From Solwaraspora sp. WMMD406 (GTDB lineage: Bacteria; Actinomycetota; Actinomycetes; Mycobacteriales; Micromonosporaceae): a DNA stretch of 64,000 nt. The stretch is from assembly GCF_029626025.1 (NCBI RefSeq), contig NZ_JARUBF010000001.1:248001-312000 (forward strand), given 5' to 3'. Each line of letters starts with the position of its first letter. Position 1 is the stretch's first letter. Below the pieces are notes generated by a model. It was not told the origin of the DNA and made no database searches. It saw only the letters and a program-made list of their open reading frames with translations. Shown here piece after piece: positions 63,501 through 64,000 of this stretch. The position numbers and the translations under genes are program-made.

Positions 63501-64000
63501 GGATGGACCTGCGCCCGGCGATCCGGGACGTCTTCGGCTCCCGGTTGGAGCTGCGCCTGGCCGACGCCAGCGACTCCAACCTGGACCGGCGGGCGGCGAT
63601 GAACGTGCCGGAGAAGTCCCCCGGTCGGGGCATCACCCCGGACGGGACGCAGTTCCTGTCGGCGCTGCCCCGCGCCGACGGCGTCGCCGAGGTGGAAACC
63701 CTGGCCGACGGCACCCGCAAGCTGGTCGGCGACGTCGTCGCCGCCTGGCAGGGTCCCGGTGCCCCGCCGGTACGGCTGCTCCCGGCGATGGTGCCGTACG
63801 GTTCGCTGCCGGACACCGGCCGTCCCGGGCTGCCGATCGGGATCGCCGAGATCGACCTGCTGCCGGTGCACCTGGACTTCGCCACCGACCCGCACTTCAT
63901 CGTCTTCGGCGACGGCGAGTCCGGCAAGAGCACCTTCCTGCGGTCGCTGGCCCGGACGATCACCGACCGGTACGAGCTGACCGAGGCGCGGATCATCATC
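60560..64000 (+). CDS. eccC: T7SS ATPase EccC (EccCab fusion, 3' end beyond window)
   Basis: 1147 residues visible, no stop before the right edge. GGAAGG precedes GTG 60560. Two membrane helices lie near residues 45-90 (LMMLLPMLAGSVAMALMFAG; VTGGLFGLSAIGMLASQ). Then come FtsK/SpoIIIE-type ATPase domains: D1 with Walker A GATGSGKSELLRTL near 482 and Walker B LPALLIICDEFSELL; D2 with GGPQSGRSTLLRT near 833, where Arg replaces the Lys (typical of degenerate D2) and VFLVIDNW; D3 starting FGDGESGKSTFLRSL near 1115, cut by the window. It drives substrate export. One continuous protein, not split as in ESX-1. Confidence 0.96.
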   Translation, partial: MGTVVVKRPARQPEPEYPSGEVLLDAPPELPAPTGRSWGQLMMLLPMLAGSVAMALMFAGRGGSTLSYVTGGLFGLSAIGMLASQLTNQAGGPSKQEMLQRRREYLTHLSRQRQRVLRTVERQRMAATYRHPEPDALWSIPVGPRLWERRRGDADFATVRVGLGEQELATPLVPPPGTTLEKLEPMCALALRRFLTTYARVPDLPVTMALNGFARVHLRGDAAAARGLARAIVAQATAFHAPDDLLVVACVAADRRADWEWLKWLPHALHPTRTDALGALRLVAPKVSGLEAMLDDVVANRPRFNLSGSDPQGVAGPHLLVLLDGGDPAGSDHLMTDGGVEGVTILDLSQPPPRILDRSRLVLEVAADATMHSVTVDGRAAIGRADTVAVCTVEALAMQMAPLRLSAASRGEKALSVELGLADLLGLGDPYEFDVERAWTPRPNRNRLRVPLGLTPDGEPVDLDLKESAQDGMGPHGLLIGATGSGKSELLRTLVLALAATHPSETLNFVLIDFKGGATFTRLDKLPHTSAVITNLSDELPLVDRMTDAINGELVRRQELLRAAGNYASQRDYEKARAAGAPLEPLPALLIICDEFSELLTAKPDFIDMFVQIGRVGRSLSVHLLLASQRLEEGRLRGLDTHLSYRIGLRTFSAMESRVVLGATDAYELPRSPGHGYLRFGTEPLVRFRAAYVSGTYRSKTAEAVAAGDGDERVQEYTTGYVAARLPRTPTPVVEEESPDVVGESLLDILVARLTGRGRPAHQVWLPPLGEPMTLDQLLSPLAADPQRGVTAADPAVQGALRAAVGIVDKPFEQRRDVLWLDLAGSAGHTIVVGGPQSGRSTLLRTMVASLALTHTPREIQVYCLDLGSGALAALRDLPHVGGIATRLDTGQVRRTIAELQLLMTQRERRFAERGIDSMATYRRERGHGGHTDDPFGDVFLVIDNWATIRSEFEDLEPAINDIANRGLSFGVHLAVTAARWMDLRPAIRDVFGSRLELRLADASDSNLDRRAAMNVPEKSPGRGITPDGTQFLSALPRADGVAEVETLADGTRKLVGDVVAAWQGPGAPPVRLLPAMVPYGSLPDTGRPGLPIGIAEIDLLPVHLDFATDPHFIVFGDGESGKSTFLRSLARTITDRYELTEARIII

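Overview
This is a high-GC actinomycete chromosome fragment. Codons end almost always in G or C, GTG and TTG starts are common, and there are XRE/DUF5753-DUF397 gene pairs, DUF11/LPXTG surface proteins, a type VII secretion (ESX) locus and polymorphic toxins. This combination suggests the Micromonosporaceae, but I cannot name a species from sequence alone. No rRNA, tRNA or CRISPR array was seen. LAYOUT. (1) 1-10 kb: the end of a GIDE-like membrane protein, a cold-shock protein followed at once by a lysine-methyltransferase-like gene, and a minus-strand two-component system (histidine kinase plus NarL-type regulator) coupled to a small unknown gene. Next come a 1059-residue secreted helical protein resembling a pore former and a TnpB remnant beside a membrane-protein pair. 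(2) 10-14.7 kb: a tight five-gene operon of unknown function ending in a Ycf46-like AAA+ ATPase. (3) 14.9-23.1 kb: a secreted serine hydrolase and an LPXTG/DUF11 surface protein, a CE1758/CE1759-type luciferase-like monooxygenase and FMN reductase pair, a lone NRPS-type condensation domain, and a divergent glutamine-amidotransferase operon. (4) 23.2-32.3 kb: a polymorphic-toxin island. It holds an Rhs/YD-repeat gene with a Hint domain and a C-terminal WHH (HNH/Endo VII) nuclease, broken by three apparent single-base indels. A SUKH immunity gene follows 10 bases downstream, then an IS5-type element and an orphan immunity-like gene. (5) 32.5-38.3 kb: DUF397 and DUF5753 genes in several intact and decayed copies, a secreted six-cysteine protein, a four-gene operon of tiny proteins, and an orphan YefM-type antitoxin. 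(6) 38.4-64 kb: a type VII secretion locus. eccC (three FtsK-type ATPase domains, running off the right edge) diverges from eccD. Then come an Imm35-like/SUKH-3 immunity gene, eccB, two WXG100 genes, mycosin (mycP), a YbaB/EspL-like gene, a WXG-like gene and a 14.2-kb open frame. HOW THE TOXIN ARRAY WORKS. The 14.2-kb frame begins with a WXG-like export head, a membrane helix and a Pro/Ala linker. It then carries, in one frame, a YwqJ-like deaminase, four papain-fold glutamine-deamidase (Tox-PL) modules, a RelA/SpoT-like module, a flavoprotein-like module and a calpain-like module. Five immunity-type genes lie inside it in another frame, and an LRR-companion gene lies inside it on the opposite strand. 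Only the last module has an in-frame stop. It is either a chain of displaced toxin-immunity cassettes whose frame happens to stay open, or a true poly-toxin with nested immunity genes. I consider this the most interesting part of the window. T7SS secretion of the product is inferred from location and the WXG head.
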